Source of the DNA: Chloroflexota bacterium
Lineage (GTDB): Bacteria > Chloroflexota > Dehalococcoidia > Lucifugimonadales > UBA3495
Reading direction: 5' to 3'
Assembly (NCBI GenBank): GCA_022573285.1
Contig: JACZUF010000004.1
Span: 40,139-104,138 of the forward strand
Length of the DNA stretch: 64,000 nt
In this document: in pieces, positions 7,358 to 16,027 of the stretch
How the letters are laid out: each line of letters opens with the position of its first letter
Position numbering within the stretch: the stretch's first letter is position 1
Made by a program: the position numbers and the translations under genes
Notes under the pieces: model-generated
Databases searched by the model: none
The model's input: only the letters and a program-made list of their open reading frames with translations
Told to the model about the DNA's origin: nothing

Positions 7358-7451
7358 GGTGCTGCCCCCCTGTTCCGGAAATCTTCCCTGCCACTGACCC
7401 GCCGTAATTCGGTGTTCGCCGACGCGGGACGACAGGTTTTCAGCGGTGGAA

Positions 7452-8126
7452 TCAGGCCCCGGCTAGATATGCGAAAGTGTCGTTGGCCGGGTCCTTGATG
7501 CGGTGGTGCTCGATGAACACCGCGGCGTTCTCGGCCACCTGTTCACCGTCTAAGTCTGCCACCAAGGCCAGGGTCATGTCGATGCCCGCCGATACGCCGG
7601 CGGACGTGATGATTCCCTTGCCGGTGTTCTTGTCCACCAGGTCCACCCAGCGCGGCGCGGCGTCCCAGGCAACGTTCTCTCCCTGGGTCAATACCCAGTC
7701 CCAAGCCGTCTTGTTGCTGGTCGCGGCCTTGTTGTCCAGGATGTGGGTCTGGGCCAGCAGCGCGGCCCCGGTGCAGACCGAGGCCACCACATCGGCCCTT
7801 TTACACGCGGCCGTCAGCGACTCGATAAACGCGGGGTCGGCCACCAGGGCACGCGTGCCGCTGCCGCCGGGCACCAGCAAGATGTCGAAATCGAAGTCGT
7901 CGTTGATGCCGTGTTCCGCCACCACCACCGGTCCCGCTCCGTTTGCTCCCGTAGCGACCGGTCCCTGCTCCTTGCCCACGGTGATCACCCTGTAAAGGGA
8001 CTTGGACCTGTCCGGCTTGGTTGGGTCGTCCTCCCTTGGCGTGCAGGCAACGTTGAACACCTGTATCGGCCCGAACAGGTCCAACGGGGCCATACCCTCG
8101 AATATCAAAGCAGCGACGGTTCTCAT
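7452..8126 (-). CDS. DJ-1/PfpI family protein (isonitrile hydratase-like)
   Basis: Class I glutamine-amidotransferase-like fold. The nucleophile-elbow Cys is C118 in [11 protein letters not shown], and D16 in PLDLFGP matches the acidic residue of the isonitrile hydratase and AraC-sensor-domain branch. [16 protein letters not shown] near the C-terminus is the conserved helix of that branch. No DNA-binding domain follows (224 aa), so it is a stand-alone enzyme-type member. It follows the deacetylase on the same strand with a 94-bp gap; co-transcription is uncertain. The actual substrate is unknown. Confidence 0.83.
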   Translation of the reverse strand: MRTVAALIFEGMAPLDLFGPIQVFNVACTPREDDPTKPDRSKSLYRVITVGKEQGPVATGANGAGPVVVAEHGINDDFDFDILLVPGGSGTRALVADPAFIESLTAACKRADVVASVCTGAALLAQTHILDNKAATSNKTAWDWVLTQGENVAWDAAPRWVDLVDKNTGKGIITSAGVSAGIDMTLALVADLDGEQVAENAAVFIEHHRIKDPANDTFAYLAGA

Positions 8127-8178
8127 CAGAATAAATCAGTTTCCTAATGTTAGTGAACCTGGGCGACGGAAGACGGCA

Positions 8179-8613
8179 TCAGAAATATTCTAGCGTTAAT
8201 ACCCCTGCCGCCTGCAGAGCAAGACCAATACAAACGAGCGTTGCGCCTCTGATTACATACCAGAACCGAATTTCCAGCGAGGCCAAAGGAACTTGAATCC
8301 GCCACCTCTCCGCGATTGTCGGGGCGTTTTGGAAGCCATCGCGCAGATTCCCAATCGCTCTCTCAACCCAACCTCCAACGTCATCCCTAATCATGTCATC
8401 GGCGGAGTCGGGTTTAAAACCTTGCCTAACTAAGTCCTCTCTCAAATAAGCCTGAGGGTTACGGTTAAATTCCGCGGCTTTCTGAGACAATTCCTCCACC
8501 TTTAGCTTGATAGATTCGTTATTTATAGAATGCAGCACTTCCCGAACCAAATCTAAGAACCCGATGAGATTAAAGCCGAGACCACAAAGGACAAGAATAG
8601 CGTTCAAAGACAT
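8179..8613 (-). CDS. small two-helix membrane protein, unknown
   Basis: I use the ATG at 8613 (MSLNAILV), with GGAGGG 8-13 bases upstream, rather than the track start. Two hydrophobic segments frame the protein: residues about 1-24 (LNAILVLCGLGFNLIGFLDLV) and about 120-140 (IRGATLVCIGLALQAAGVL), with a charged soluble helical part between. The 144-aa product is not recognised. Its base composition is AT-richer than its neighbours, suggesting later acquisition. Confidence 0.6.
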   Translation of the reverse strand: MSLNAILVLCGLGFNLIGFLDLVREVLHSINNESIKLKVEELSQKAAEFNRNPQAYLREDLVRQGFKPDSADDMIRDDVGGWVERAIGNLRDGFQNAPTIAERWRIQVPLASLEIRFWYVIRGATLVCIGLALQAAGVLTLEYF

Positions 8614-8774
8614 TAACAATCCCTCCGAATGATTAATATTTGTTCCTGGTGCTCGCAGGGGTGCAATCATCTCACCAATTTAGACAGAGTACGCCGCAAC
8701 TTCCCCTCGGTCAAATGCATCGATTCTTCAAAGGGGGGAGCAGGTAGAGGAAGCACGAAGGGGGACAGATGGTA

Positions 8775-8849
8775 TGGTGGGCCCGGTTGGTATCGAACCA
8801 ACTACCAGTCGGTTATGAGCCGACTGCTCTACCAATGAGCTACGGGCCC
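8775..8849 (-). tRNA. tRNA-Met (CAT)
   Basis: Acceptor GGGCCCG/CGGGCCC, D arm GTAGCTCATTGGTAGAGC, anticodon loop CTCATAA giving CAT, T arm GTTGG-TTCGATA-CCAAC, and encoded ACCA. The acceptor has a full first pair, so it is elongator Met or possibly lysidine-type Ile2. Confidence 0.93.
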
Positions 8850-8903
8850 TTGATAGAAGCTTAGCCCTGGACTTTTGGGAGTGTCAAGGAAATCCAGGCG
8901 AGC

Positions 8904-10259
8904 CTAGGCGAGGCCCAGGTTCTTCAGGTAGTCGGGGTCCCAGTCGGCCAACAGACCCCGCTCCAGGGCCTCGGATTCGGGCACCCGCGGGGTCGGCTCG
9001 CCGGTGGTCGGCACCGTGGCCACCACCGCGTCATCGACCAGACCTTGAAACGTCTCGCTGTCCACGCCCAACAGGCCCTGGATCACGTCTTCATTGTGCT
9101 GGCCGAAGGTCGGCGGAGGGCCTTGGATCGCCAAGGGGCTGTTGGAGAACTTATAAGGGCGGCCGATGAACAATCTCGAGCCCATCCCCCTCTCTCGAGG
9201 GTAGTCCACGCGTTCCAAGAAGCCGCGGCTCTTGTACTGGGGGTCGTAGTGGATGTCCTTGCCGTTCAGCACCGGTCCCGCCGGAATGCCCACGCCCTGG
9301 AGCGCGTGCATCAGCTCGTACCGGTCCACGCCCGAGGTCCAACCCCGGATGATCTCGTCCATCCGGTCGTGGTTGCGCTGCCTGGATAGCAGGTCGGCGT
9401 AGTGGGGGTTCGTGACCAGTTCGGGCTTGCCCATCAGGCCGCACAGAGCGGCCCAGCCTGCGTCATCGCCCACTGAGAGGGTGATCCACTGGTCTTCGCC
9501 CAAGGCCGGATAACAGCCCTGGGGGGCGCGGTAGGGATGGCGGTTGCCGATGCGGCCACCCTCCCGGCCGTTGACCTGGGCGTCCATGATGTACTCGGAC
9601 ATGAACATCACGCCCGCCTGGTACATGCCGATGTCGACCCACTGACCCTGGCCGGTCTTGTTGCGGTAGCGCAGCGCCGAGCCGATGGCGAAGAGCGCCG
9701 TCCAGGTGGAGAGAAAGTCCACGAAGGACGCCCCCGCCTTGGCCGGGCCCTCGTCTTTGTAGCCCGTGATCCAGCAGTGACCGTGGGTGGCTTCCTGGGT
9801 GGTGGCCTGGGCGGGATAGCCCGAATAGGGGCCGTCGCCGTGGCCGTAGCCGGTGTTGGAGACCATGATGATATCGGGCTTCAGCTTCTTCATGTTGGGA
9901 TAGTCCAGACCCCAACCGCGCATCACCCGGGGGGTGAAGTTCTCCATCACCACGTCGCTGACCTTGATCAGCTCCCGGAACAGGTCCCGGCCCCGGCTGT
10001 CGGTCATGTCCAGGGTTATGGACCGTTTGCCCCGGTGGATCAGGTTGTAGGTGGAGGGACGGTTCCACCAATCGCCGCCCAGGTCGTTCTCCGGGAAGGC
10101 CCCGGCGTAGCCGCCGGTGCGGGTGACGTCGGGACGGCCCGGCCCTTCCACCTTGATCACCTCAGCACCCATGTCGGCCAGCAGGCCGCCGGCATAGGGC
10201 AGGGCGAACACGTAGGTGGAGTCGATTATTCGGATGCCTTCCAGGGGTAACCGGGCCAT
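8904..10259 (-). CDS. CaiB/BaiF family III CoA transferase (1)
   Basis: Moves CoA between carboxylic acids through an acyl-aspartyl intermediate. Rossmann-type N-terminus (GIRIIDSTYVFALPYAGGLLADMGAEVIKVE), then NLIHRGKRSITLDM, and the candidate catalytic Asp in SFVDFLSTWTALFAIGSALRYRNKTGQGQWVDIGMYQ. C-terminal GPPPTFGQHNEDVI is the family ending, followed by an unusual tail of about 55 residues (to 451 aa; many members are about 400). RBS GAGGA precedes the ATG. A second family III member lies 262 bp upstream on the same strand; two such genes in a row suggest either a heteromeric enzyme or related substrates. Confidence 0.9.
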   Translation of the reverse strand: MARLPLEGIRIIDSTYVFALPYAGGLLADMGAEVIKVEGPGRPDVTRTGGYAGAFPENDLGGDWWNRPSTYNLIHRGKRSITLDMTDSRGRDLFRELIKVSDVVMENFTPRVMRGWGLDYPNMKKLKPDIIMVSNTGYGHGDGPYSGYPAQATTQEATHGHCWITGYKDEGPAKAGASFVDFLSTWTALFAIGSALRYRNKTGQGQWVDIGMYQAGVMFMSEYIMDAQVNGREGGRIGNRHPYRAPQGCYPALGEDQWITLSVGDDAGWAALCGLMGKPELVTNPHYADLLSRQRNHDRMDEIIRGWTSGVDRYELMHALQGVGIPAGPVLNGKDIHYDPQYKSRGFLERVDYPRERGMGSRLFIGRPYKFSNSPLAIQGPPPTFGQHNEDVIQGLLGVDSETFQGLVDDAVVATVPTTGEPTPRVPESEALERGLLADWDPDYLKNLGLA

Positions 10260-10330
10260 TTTTTCTTCCTCTGTTATTTGCCTGCTGTTTGGTTGGATGC
10301 GGGTCCTGCGACGGGTCCGATGTTTTCGAG

Positions 10331-10488
10331 ACTCTCGACCTCCGGTCGGAGCTCAGGATGAGCGGTAGTTGAATGCTTCTTGGTTACACAAACTTGGCAA
10401 TCCCGCGTTACGCTCATGGTGAGCCTGTCGAACCATCGGATGTGTCATGTTTCGGGCGAAGCAGGGCGGGTTTGAAACCCGCCCCTAC
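10331..10488. repeat. dispersed repeats between the CoA transferases
   Basis: The 262-bp gap holds two repeat types: the GAGCTCAGGATGAGCGG and CTCATGGTGAGCCTGTCGAACC arms (about 10348-10435), and the hairpin GGGCGGGTTT-GA-AACCCGCCC with CTAC after it (10464-10488). No gene is seen. Confidence 0.7.
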
Positions 10489-10521
10489 ATCAGTTGGTCG
10501 TACCTCACGATGAGGGGTTCA

Positions 10522-11760
10522 TTAGATAACGTCCAATTGCCTCAGGCGGACGAAGTCCTCGCGGCTGTATTCCAGGCCGTCCACGTAGATCTCCGAGTTG
10601 TGCTGGCCCAGGGTGGGGGCCGGGCGGGTGTATTGATATGGGGTTAGGCTCAGGTTGAACAGCACCGCCGGCACCTTCACCTTGCCGATCACCGGGTGGT
10701 CGATTTCGCGGTAGAAGTCCCGGGACTCCAATTGGGGGCACTCAAGCAGTTCCGAAGGAGTCTGCACCAGTCCAAATAAAATCCTGGCCTCGGCTGCCTT
10801 GGTGAACAGGTCCCACTTGCCCCGGTCCTTGATGGAATCCAACACCACCTTGTCCAGTTCTTCACTGTTTCTCAGCCTCTGGGCCGGGTCGGCGAACTTG
10901 GGTTCCAGCAGTTGAGGGTCGCCGAAGAAGTCGGCGATGGTGTCCCAGGTGGCCCCGCCTCCGGTCTGCACGATGATCCAGCCGTCCTTGCAGGGCATGG
11001 GGTGGCCGAAGTTGCTACCCGAGGGCCGCCGCCGGGGCAACGTCCCGCCCATGAAGGGATACATGGACTGAGCCGCCATGGCGGTGGACGCCACACACTC
11101 GGTCACCGATACGTCGATGTGTTGGCCCTCGCCGGTGTTGCCCTGCATGAACAGGGCCATGGCAGTCGATGCCGCTCCGTTGAGGCCGCCTTCGTACTGG
11201 GCCTGGAACCCGCCGTGCTTCAGCGGTTCTTGGCCCTGCACTCCGCTGATGCTCATGATCAGGCCCATGGCGTAGGAGACCACTTCCTCCCCCAGATACT
11301 GGCTGTAGGGGCCGGTCTGGCCGAAGGGCGTGATGGAGGTCATGATCAGCGAGGGGTTCTCAGCCTGCAGGTCGTCATAACCCACGCCAAGGCCGGCCAG
11401 ATAGCCGGGCCGGTAGGACTCTATGACCACATCTATATGGGGGACCAAGCGCTTGAGGATGTTCCGCCCCGTGACGGTTGCCAGGTTTAGGGTCGCGCCC
11501 TTTTTGTTCAGGTTCAACAGTAGGTAGAACAGGCTCTTTTCCGGGTGCGGGTCGTCGCCGAAGAAGGGGCCCATCCGGCGCAGGGCGGCCCCGGTGGGCG
11601 GCTCCACCTTCAGAACGTCGGCCCCGTAGTCAGCCAACAGACGGCCGCAGAATGACCCGGCTATGTCCTCGCTCAGGTCCAACACCTTCACACCATCTAA
11701 GGGGCCGTGGGCCAAGGGACCGCTGGAAAGGGCGGCCTGGGGCGATTGGGTGGAAGTCAA
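10522..11760 (-). CDS. CaiB/BaiF family III CoA transferase (2), atypical active site
   Basis: Family fold is clear: VKVLDLSEDIAGSFCGRLLADYGADVLKVEPP near the N-terminus, LNLNKKGATLNL, GLNGAASTAMALFMQGNTGEGQHIDVSVTE in the middle and PAPTLGQHNSEIYVDGL at the end. In the stretch before GLNG, where the nucleophilic Asp normally sits (aDy..G), the sequence reads AQYEGGLNG, so Asp appears replaced by Gln, or the nearby Glu takes its place. This may be an inactive partner of the neighbouring transferase or have altered chemistry. 412 aa, normal length. Confidence 0.87.
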   Translation of the reverse strand: MTSTQSPQAALSSGPLAHGPLDGVKVLDLSEDIAGSFCGRLLADYGADVLKVEPPTGAALRRMGPFFGDDPHPEKSLFYLLLNLNKKGATLNLATVTGRNILKRLVPHIDVVIESYRPGYLAGLGVGYDDLQAENPSLIMTSITPFGQTGPYSQYLGEEVVSYAMGLIMSISGVQGQEPLKHGGFQAQYEGGLNGAASTAMALFMQGNTGEGQHIDVSVTECVASTAMAAQSMYPFMGGTLPRRRPSGSNFGHPMPCKDGWIIVQTGGGATWDTIADFFGDPQLLEPKFADPAQRLRNSEELDKVVLDSIKDRGKWDLFTKAAEARILFGLVQTPSELLECPQLESRDFYREIDHPVIGKVKVPAVLFNLSLTPYQYTRPAPTLGQHNSEIYVDGLEYSREDFVRLRQLDVI

Positions 11761-11866
11761 GTTACGCTCGGTCTCCTATCGGTGTGGTTAAGACGGCGGG
11801 GTTGCCGGCGAGGTTGGTCAGGCCGGGAGAATTGTAGCCGACGCCAGTTAGCAAGGCAATCGCCGT

Positions 11867-12796
11867 TTATGGGCCGAAGTGCTGCTCCAACTTGGCGTTG
11901 AACTCGTCCATGGTGAAGCTGTACTGCTGGGTGCCATAGGTCCGCACCGCGTAATGACCGGCCACGTTCCCCATCTGCACGGCCCGCTCCATGGGCAGGC
12001 CTTCGGCCATTCCCTTGATCAGACCGCCACGGAAGGCGTCTCCGGCGCCCGTGGGGTCCACGGCGTCATCGGTGGGCACCACCGGTATCACCGCCGTGCC
12101 GGAAGCGGTCACCAGGTCGCAGCCGTCCTGTCCCTTGGTCACCACCATGGTCTCCACAGTCTCCCCCACCTGCTCCCGGGACATGCCGGTGCTGTTGCAG
12201 ATCATCTCCATCTCATAGTCGTTGCAGACCAGCATCCGCGATTGGCTGATGCACTTGGCCAACGCCGCCGGCTCCCAGGCGGGCAGGGACTGGCCGGGGT
12301 CGAAGATGGAGAAGATGCCGCGCCTCTGGTGCTCGGCGGTGTAATCGGCCATGTCCCGCAGGTTGCCCGGGGCCACGATGGCCAGACAGTCCTTGGGGTC
12401 AACGGAGTCAAAGGCGAAGCACGATTGCTGTTTCATGGCGCCCGGATTGAACACGGTGATCTGGTTGTCCCCGGTATCGGTGGTTATATAGGCGCCGGCG
12501 GTCAGTTCGTCCTCCACGACGCGTATGTCTTCCGTCGGGACGCCATTCTTCTTCAGCCATTCGAAATAGCGGTGGTAGTCCCGGCCGATGGTGGCCAATA
12601 TCCGCGGCTTCTCTCCCAGCAGCGACAGGGAGTAGGCGATGTTGCCCGCCGTGCCGCCGAAATTCTCGGTGAGGCTGTTCACGGTGAAGCTAACGTTGAT
12701 CATGTGCAACTGGTCCGGCAAGATGTAGTCGGAGAATTTGCCGTCGAAGTCCATGATGCGGTCGTAGGCCATTGACCCGGAAACCAGGATCTCCAT
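11867..12796 (-). CDS. PfkB family carbohydrate/nucleoside kinase
   Basis: Ribokinase-fold ATP-dependent kinase. GGTAGNIAYSLSLLG at about 47-61 is the N-terminal PfkB region and DPTGAGDAFRGG near residue 250 is the C-terminal signature with the catalytic Asp and anion hole. A lid-like segment sits around 10-40. The substrate is not certain: the FDGKF...LPDQLHMINVSF N-terminus resembles adenosine-kinase-like members often labelled carbohydrate kinase. GAGGG lies upstream of the ATG. It is followed on the same strand by the CoA transferase after 106 bp. Confidence 0.87.
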   Translation of the reverse strand: MEILVSGSMAYDRIMDFDGKFSDYILPDQLHMINVSFTVNSLTENFGGTAGNIAYSLSLLGEKPRILATIGRDYHRYFEWLKKNGVPTEDIRVVEDELTAGAYITTDTGDNQITVFNPGAMKQQSCFAFDSVDPKDCLAIVAPGNLRDMADYTAEHQRRGIFSIFDPGQSLPAWEPAALAKCISQSRMLVCNDYEMEMICNSTGMSREQVGETVETMVVTKGQDGCDLVTASGTAVIPVVPTDDAVDPTGAGDAFRGGLIKGMAEGLPMERAVQMGNVAGHYAVRTYGTQQYSFTMDEFNAKLEQHFGP

Positions 12797-12866
12797 CTGA
12801 TAGGTCCCTCGCTGTGTCTCTTGATCTGAGGTTGCGGGTTGCTGTTCTTTTTTACCGTGGGCCGGG

Positions 12867-13442
12867 CTAACAGCCGTACCTGCCGGCCAATTCGTCCCGA
12901 AACTCCACCCGGTCGCCTACCGCCAGGCCCAGCGCCGCCGCCTCGCCGCCGTTAATCTCAAGAACGTACTTGGCCGGTGCGTCGGGGGAGTACCGGGGCA
13001 GGTCGTTCAGCGTCGTCCCGGGTTCCGGAACCGGGACGTTTTCCGAGACGTCCACCACCCGGCATCCCGCGCTGATCCAAACAATGTCCAGAGGGAATTC
13101 CATCTCCCTCATCCAGAAACGGAGCCGTTCCGCCTTCTCAAAGACGAACAACATGCCGGTCCCGGCGTCCAGAGATGCCCGCCCGGAGAGCCCCTTGATC
13201 CGCTCCTCCGGACTCTCCGCCAACTCCACCGCGATATCCGTCTCATTCACTCGGACCACCGGCCCGGCGACGGGGGTTTGCCCAATGGCCGGAGTTGACG
13301 AAGAATCGGACGACGGCGCCGCAGTTGGAATAGGCGTCGGGGCGCCCCCGCAGGCGGCGGCCGCGGCCAGCAGACCGGCTGCCATCCCCAAGAGCAGATA
13401 ACGGGTCCAAGTTACAGGTCTGGCAGGGCGGTCGGCGCTCAA
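12867..13442 (-). CDS. DUF192 lipoprotein
   Basis: N-terminal signal with a lipobox: YLLLGMAAGLLAAAAACGG, lipidated Cys at about residue 31, then a low-complexity Pro/Ser/Thr linker (about 33-60). The DUF192 domain follows (about 63-185): ELAESPEERIKGLSGRASLDAGTGMLFVF, FWMREMEFPLDIVWI and AKYVLEINGGEAAALGL are its standard blocks. Extracytoplasmic, membrane-anchored; the biochemical role of the family is not established. It lies 70 bp upstream of the PfkB kinase, probably independent. Confidence 0.87.
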   Translation of the reverse strand: MSADRPARPVTWTRYLLLGMAAGLLAAAAACGGAPTPIPTAAPSSDSSSTPAIGQTPVAGPVVRVNETDIAVELAESPEERIKGLSGRASLDAGTGMLFVFEKAERLRFWMREMEFPLDIVWISAGCRVVDVSENVPVPEPGTTLNDLPRYSPDAPAKYVLEINGGEAAALGLAVGDRVEFRDELAGRYGC

Positions 13443-13826
13443 AATTTTCCCCAGATATCCATCCCCGGGACGGCCTCACGCAGCACGAATCAACGGGTGC
13501 GGCAGTCCGAGAGCCATGTTATCCCAGGGCCACCGAATCCACAAGTTAAACGCCCCTACGACCGGGCTCTTTCGATTGTCACCCTGAGCGTCAGCGAAGG
13601 GTCTCTTTGCCTCACGTCCGAGGTACTTCGCTTCGCTCAGCATGACAATTAGCAGATCCATTGGTCGATTGTCTGGCCCAGATGGAGGCGGGGAGCCGTC
13701 CCAATGGAGAAAATCGAAAGACCCTGCCCCTTCGGCAGCCCCCGCAGGAGAACGACATTGATTCTGTTGACGAATCTGGGAGCCTAGAGTAGGCTGAGGG
13801 CGTCAAATCACCGGAGGGAAACAGCT
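13443..13826. other. gene-free interval with one palindromic repeat
   Basis: Nothing coding seen. It holds the TTGTCACCCTGAGCGTCAGCGAAGGGTC ... TTCGCTTCGCTCAGCATGACAA inverted repeat (about 13576-13649, a known dispersed environmental-genome repeat type) and the hydratase promoter region. Confidence 0.65.
13767..13795 (+). promoter_or_regulatory. candidate promoter of the hydratase pair
   Basis: TTGACG, 17 bp, TAGGCT, about 30 bp before the GGAGGG Shine-Dalgarno of the first hydratase gene. The -10 is weak. Confidence 0.35.
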
Positions 13827-14390
13827 ATGACTCAGGAGGCCCAACAAGACACTCAATCGGTCCTCACGCCAGAGGTTAAGGCCATGATCGGCGTCGAGGG
13901 CGAGGTGATTGAATCCTGGGGGACTGTGGACGTCGAGTATCTGCGGCGTTTCACCCAGGCCGTGATGGACCCCGACCCCAGGTACTGGGACGAAGAGTTC
14001 GCCAAGACCACCCACTACGGCTGTATCATCGTGCCGCCCATCATGGTCAGCTACATGACCGGGCGCATCCGTCCCGACCAGGAAGACCCCATCACCAAGG
14101 CCTTTGAAGAGAACCCAATGTCCGACGGCATCGGCTCGGTGGAGCGGCCCGGCGCCCTGCCTGAGATCCCCACCCACCTGGTGCGTACCCTGAACGCGGG
14201 CAACGAGATCGAGGTCTATCAGTACCCTAACATCGGAGACACGATCTTCTTCCAAAACCGCTATCACGACATTCGGGAAAGGGTCGGAAGAGACGGCAAG
14301 CCCTTTCTGATAATCACCCGCGAGATCACCTACACCAATCAGGACAAGGCCCTGCTCTGCATCACCCGGCAGTCTTCGATTCGCCGGTAA
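13827..14390 (+). CDS. MaoC/FAS1-like acyl dehydratase, N-type subunit
   Basis: Hot-dog fold protein of the type that pairs with a second MaoC subunit to hydrate enoyl-CoAs. VDVEYLRRFTQAVMDPDPRYWDEEFAKTTHYGCIIVPPIMVSYM is the N-terminal hot-dog block (the IVPP motif is typical), and VGRDGKPFLIITREITYTNQDKALLCITRQSSIRR its final strands. 187 aa. Shine-Dalgarno GGAGGG precedes the ATG. The partner gene starts 44 bp later in the same direction. Lipid or sterol-type acyl-CoA substrates are likely given the CoA transferases nearby, but this is inference. Confidence 0.83.
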   Translation: MTQEAQQDTQSVLTPEVKAMIGVEGEVIESWGTVDVEYLRRFTQAVMDPDPRYWDEEFAKTTHYGCIIVPPIMVSYMTGRIRPDQEDPITKAFEENPMSDGIGSVERPGALPEIPTHLVRTLNAGNEIEVYQYPNIGDTIFFQNRYHDIRERVGRDGKPFLIITREITYTNQDKALLCITRQSSIRR

Positions 14391-14434
14391 ACGGTCGCAG
14401 GCAGCCACTCAACTAGCCGATTGAGGTTATCAGC

Positions 14435-14995
14435 ATGACCACGCCACTGGAAGAACTGCTAAAGATGAAGCCGGAAGAGATTCTGGCCCGCAACGAAAGG
14501 CCCACCGCCGACCAATTGCGGAACAAGACCCAGACCTATTACGAGGATATAGACGAGGGCTTCGAACTGCCCAAGTACATCTATTCGCCCACGCCGACCC
14601 ACCTGTTCCGCTGGAGCGCGGCCATCGAGAATTTTCACCGGATACATTACGACCTGGACTTTGGGCTGAACCACGACAAGAATCCAAGCATCCTGGTCCA
14701 CGGCTCCTGGAAGCAGAGCGTCGTGCCCCAGTACCTCAAGGACTGGACCCTGCCCAAGGGCTGGCCCTGGAAGGCCCAATTCGAGCACCGGGCCATGCTG
14801 GTTCCCGGCGACGTGCTCATCATGTGGGCCACCGTCACCGGCAAGTACGAGAAGGGCGGCATGGGCTTCATCGAGTTGGACCTGGGAATGAAAACCCATG
14901 ACGGTGTCGAGAGCATGCCCGGCAGCGCCACCGTGGTGCTGCCCCTGAAAGGAGGGCCGGACATACCGTATCCCTTCGTACCGCCCAAGGACTGA
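14435..14995 (+). CDS. MaoC-like dehydratase, catalytic-type subunit
   Basis: Second hot-dog protein of the pair, 186 aa. FHRIHYDLDFGLNHDKNPSILVHGSW carries the hydratase-2 type block (the D-x-N-x-x-H region appears as IHYD, with His and Asp in place), then FEHRAMLVPGDVLIMWATVTGKYEKGGMGFIELDLGM. The 44-bp gap to the preceding gene supports a two-gene operon and a heteromeric enzyme. It is followed by the 89-aa gene. Confidence 0.82.
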   Translation: MTTPLEELLKMKPEEILARNERPTADQLRNKTQTYYEDIDEGFELPKYIYSPTPTHLFRWSAAIENFHRIHYDLDFGLNHDKNPSILVHGSWKQSVVPQYLKDWTLPKGWPWKAQFEHRAMLVPGDVLIMWATVTGKYEKGGMGFIELDLGMKTHDGVESMPGSATVVLPLKGGPDIPYPFVPPKD

Positions 14996-15058
14996 GCGAG
15001 CTTTCAGTCCTCAGCTATCAGCTTTTAATTTGACGCGCATAAGAGGTAAACGACCGAC

Positions 15059-15328
15059 ATGGCCCGATTTCTAGCCATACACAACGTTTCCGGACTGACT
15101 GAAGAACAGTTCCGGGAGAAGCTGAGCGCCGTCAGCAAATGGCGCCCGGACCGCCGCACCACCATCCTGAAGGTCTACGGAGACCTGAAGCGCGGCAAGC
15201 TGGTCACCGAGTGCGAAGCAGTGGAGCAGGAGCACTTCGAGGACTGGATCAAGATGACCGGCTGGCCCGCCGAGACCATCTTAAACGTGGACCTGGTGAT
15301 GCAGGTGGGCAATATCTGGAGGCTCTAA
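15059..15328 (+). CDS. small DUF4242-like protein, 89 aa
   Basis: ARFLAIHNVSGLTEEQFREKLSAVSKWRPDRRTTILKVYGDLKRGKLVTECEAVEQEHFEDWIK has the strand-helix-strand-strand-helix layout of small ferredoxin-like dimeric proteins, resembling DUF4242. No catalytic motif is visible. The ATG follows GAGGTAAA closely. It is in the same direction as the two hydratases, 63 bp behind, so probably co-transcribed. Family name is tentative. Confidence 0.6.
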   Translation: MARFLAIHNVSGLTEEQFREKLSAVSKWRPDRRTTILKVYGDLKRGKLVTECEAVEQEHFEDWIKMTGWPAETILNVDLVMQVGNIWRL

Positions 15329-15352
15329 CTCCGGTCCAAGGGCCGACCCACG

Positions 15353-15847
15353 TTAATTTCGGCCTATCGGCCGCCACCCCAGGGGCGGCCAACACCGGAA
15401 CCAGGCCCTTCCCCTGATCAATTCCTCAGGCACCGGCCCAAAAGCGCGGCTGTCGTCGCTGTCGGTCCGGTTGTCACCCAGTAGAAAGTACTCACCGGGC
15501 CCGTTGAACCACTCCCGGTTCTCACCGTCCTCCGCCTCGCCTGCACCCTGAATATATTTCTGTGCCAGCAACTTGCCGTCCAAATATACCCGTCCGCCGG
15601 CTATTCTAATGTCTTCTCCAGGCAGCCCCACAACGCGTTTTATGTAGGTTCCCCCTCCGCCTCCAGGACGTTCAAAAACAGCCACGTCTCCCCGCCGTAG
15701 CCGGTTCCACCTGAACCGTGTCCGCACCACCAATACCGACTCGCCATGCGCCAAGGACGGCAACATGCTATCCCCCTCAACCCGGTACCGGGCCGAGAAG
15801 AAGATGTTTGCCAGCCCCTGCAAAAAGGTGATCAAGACTCGCATCAC
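15353..15847 (-). CDS. lepB: signal peptidase I
   Basis: Membrane serine protease (S26) that removes signal peptides. Catalytic S27 is in VEGDSMLPSL and K70 in GTYIKRVVGLPGE; box E is LGDNRTDSDDSR. It is short (164 aa) with one hydrophobic N-terminal segment (MMRVLITFLQGLANIFF), as in minimal Gram-positive-type enzymes. Convergent with the 89-aa gene; only 24 bp separate the stops. Confidence 0.92.
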   Translation of the reverse strand: MMRVLITFLQGLANIFFSARYRVEGDSMLPSLAHGESVLVVRTRFRWNRLRRGDVAVFERPGGGGGTYIKRVVGLPGEDIRIAGGRVYLDGKLLAQKYIQGAGEAEDGENREWFNGPGEYFLLGDNRTDSDDSRAFGPVPEELIRGRAWFRCWPPLGWRPIGRN

Positions 15848-16027
15848 CGCCTCGATTAATCAAGTAATCAAGCTCAAGGGTCAAAGGTATTTTAGTACCA
15901 ATCCGGCTGCGGCGGGCCGCCCACTCCTCCTATGGACTAATACCGGCCCCTAGCCTAGAATTACTCAGATTTGAGTCCAGACCAAGAAAACGCGCTTGTA
16001 GCGCCGCCGCAAACTGGGAGGGGAACT

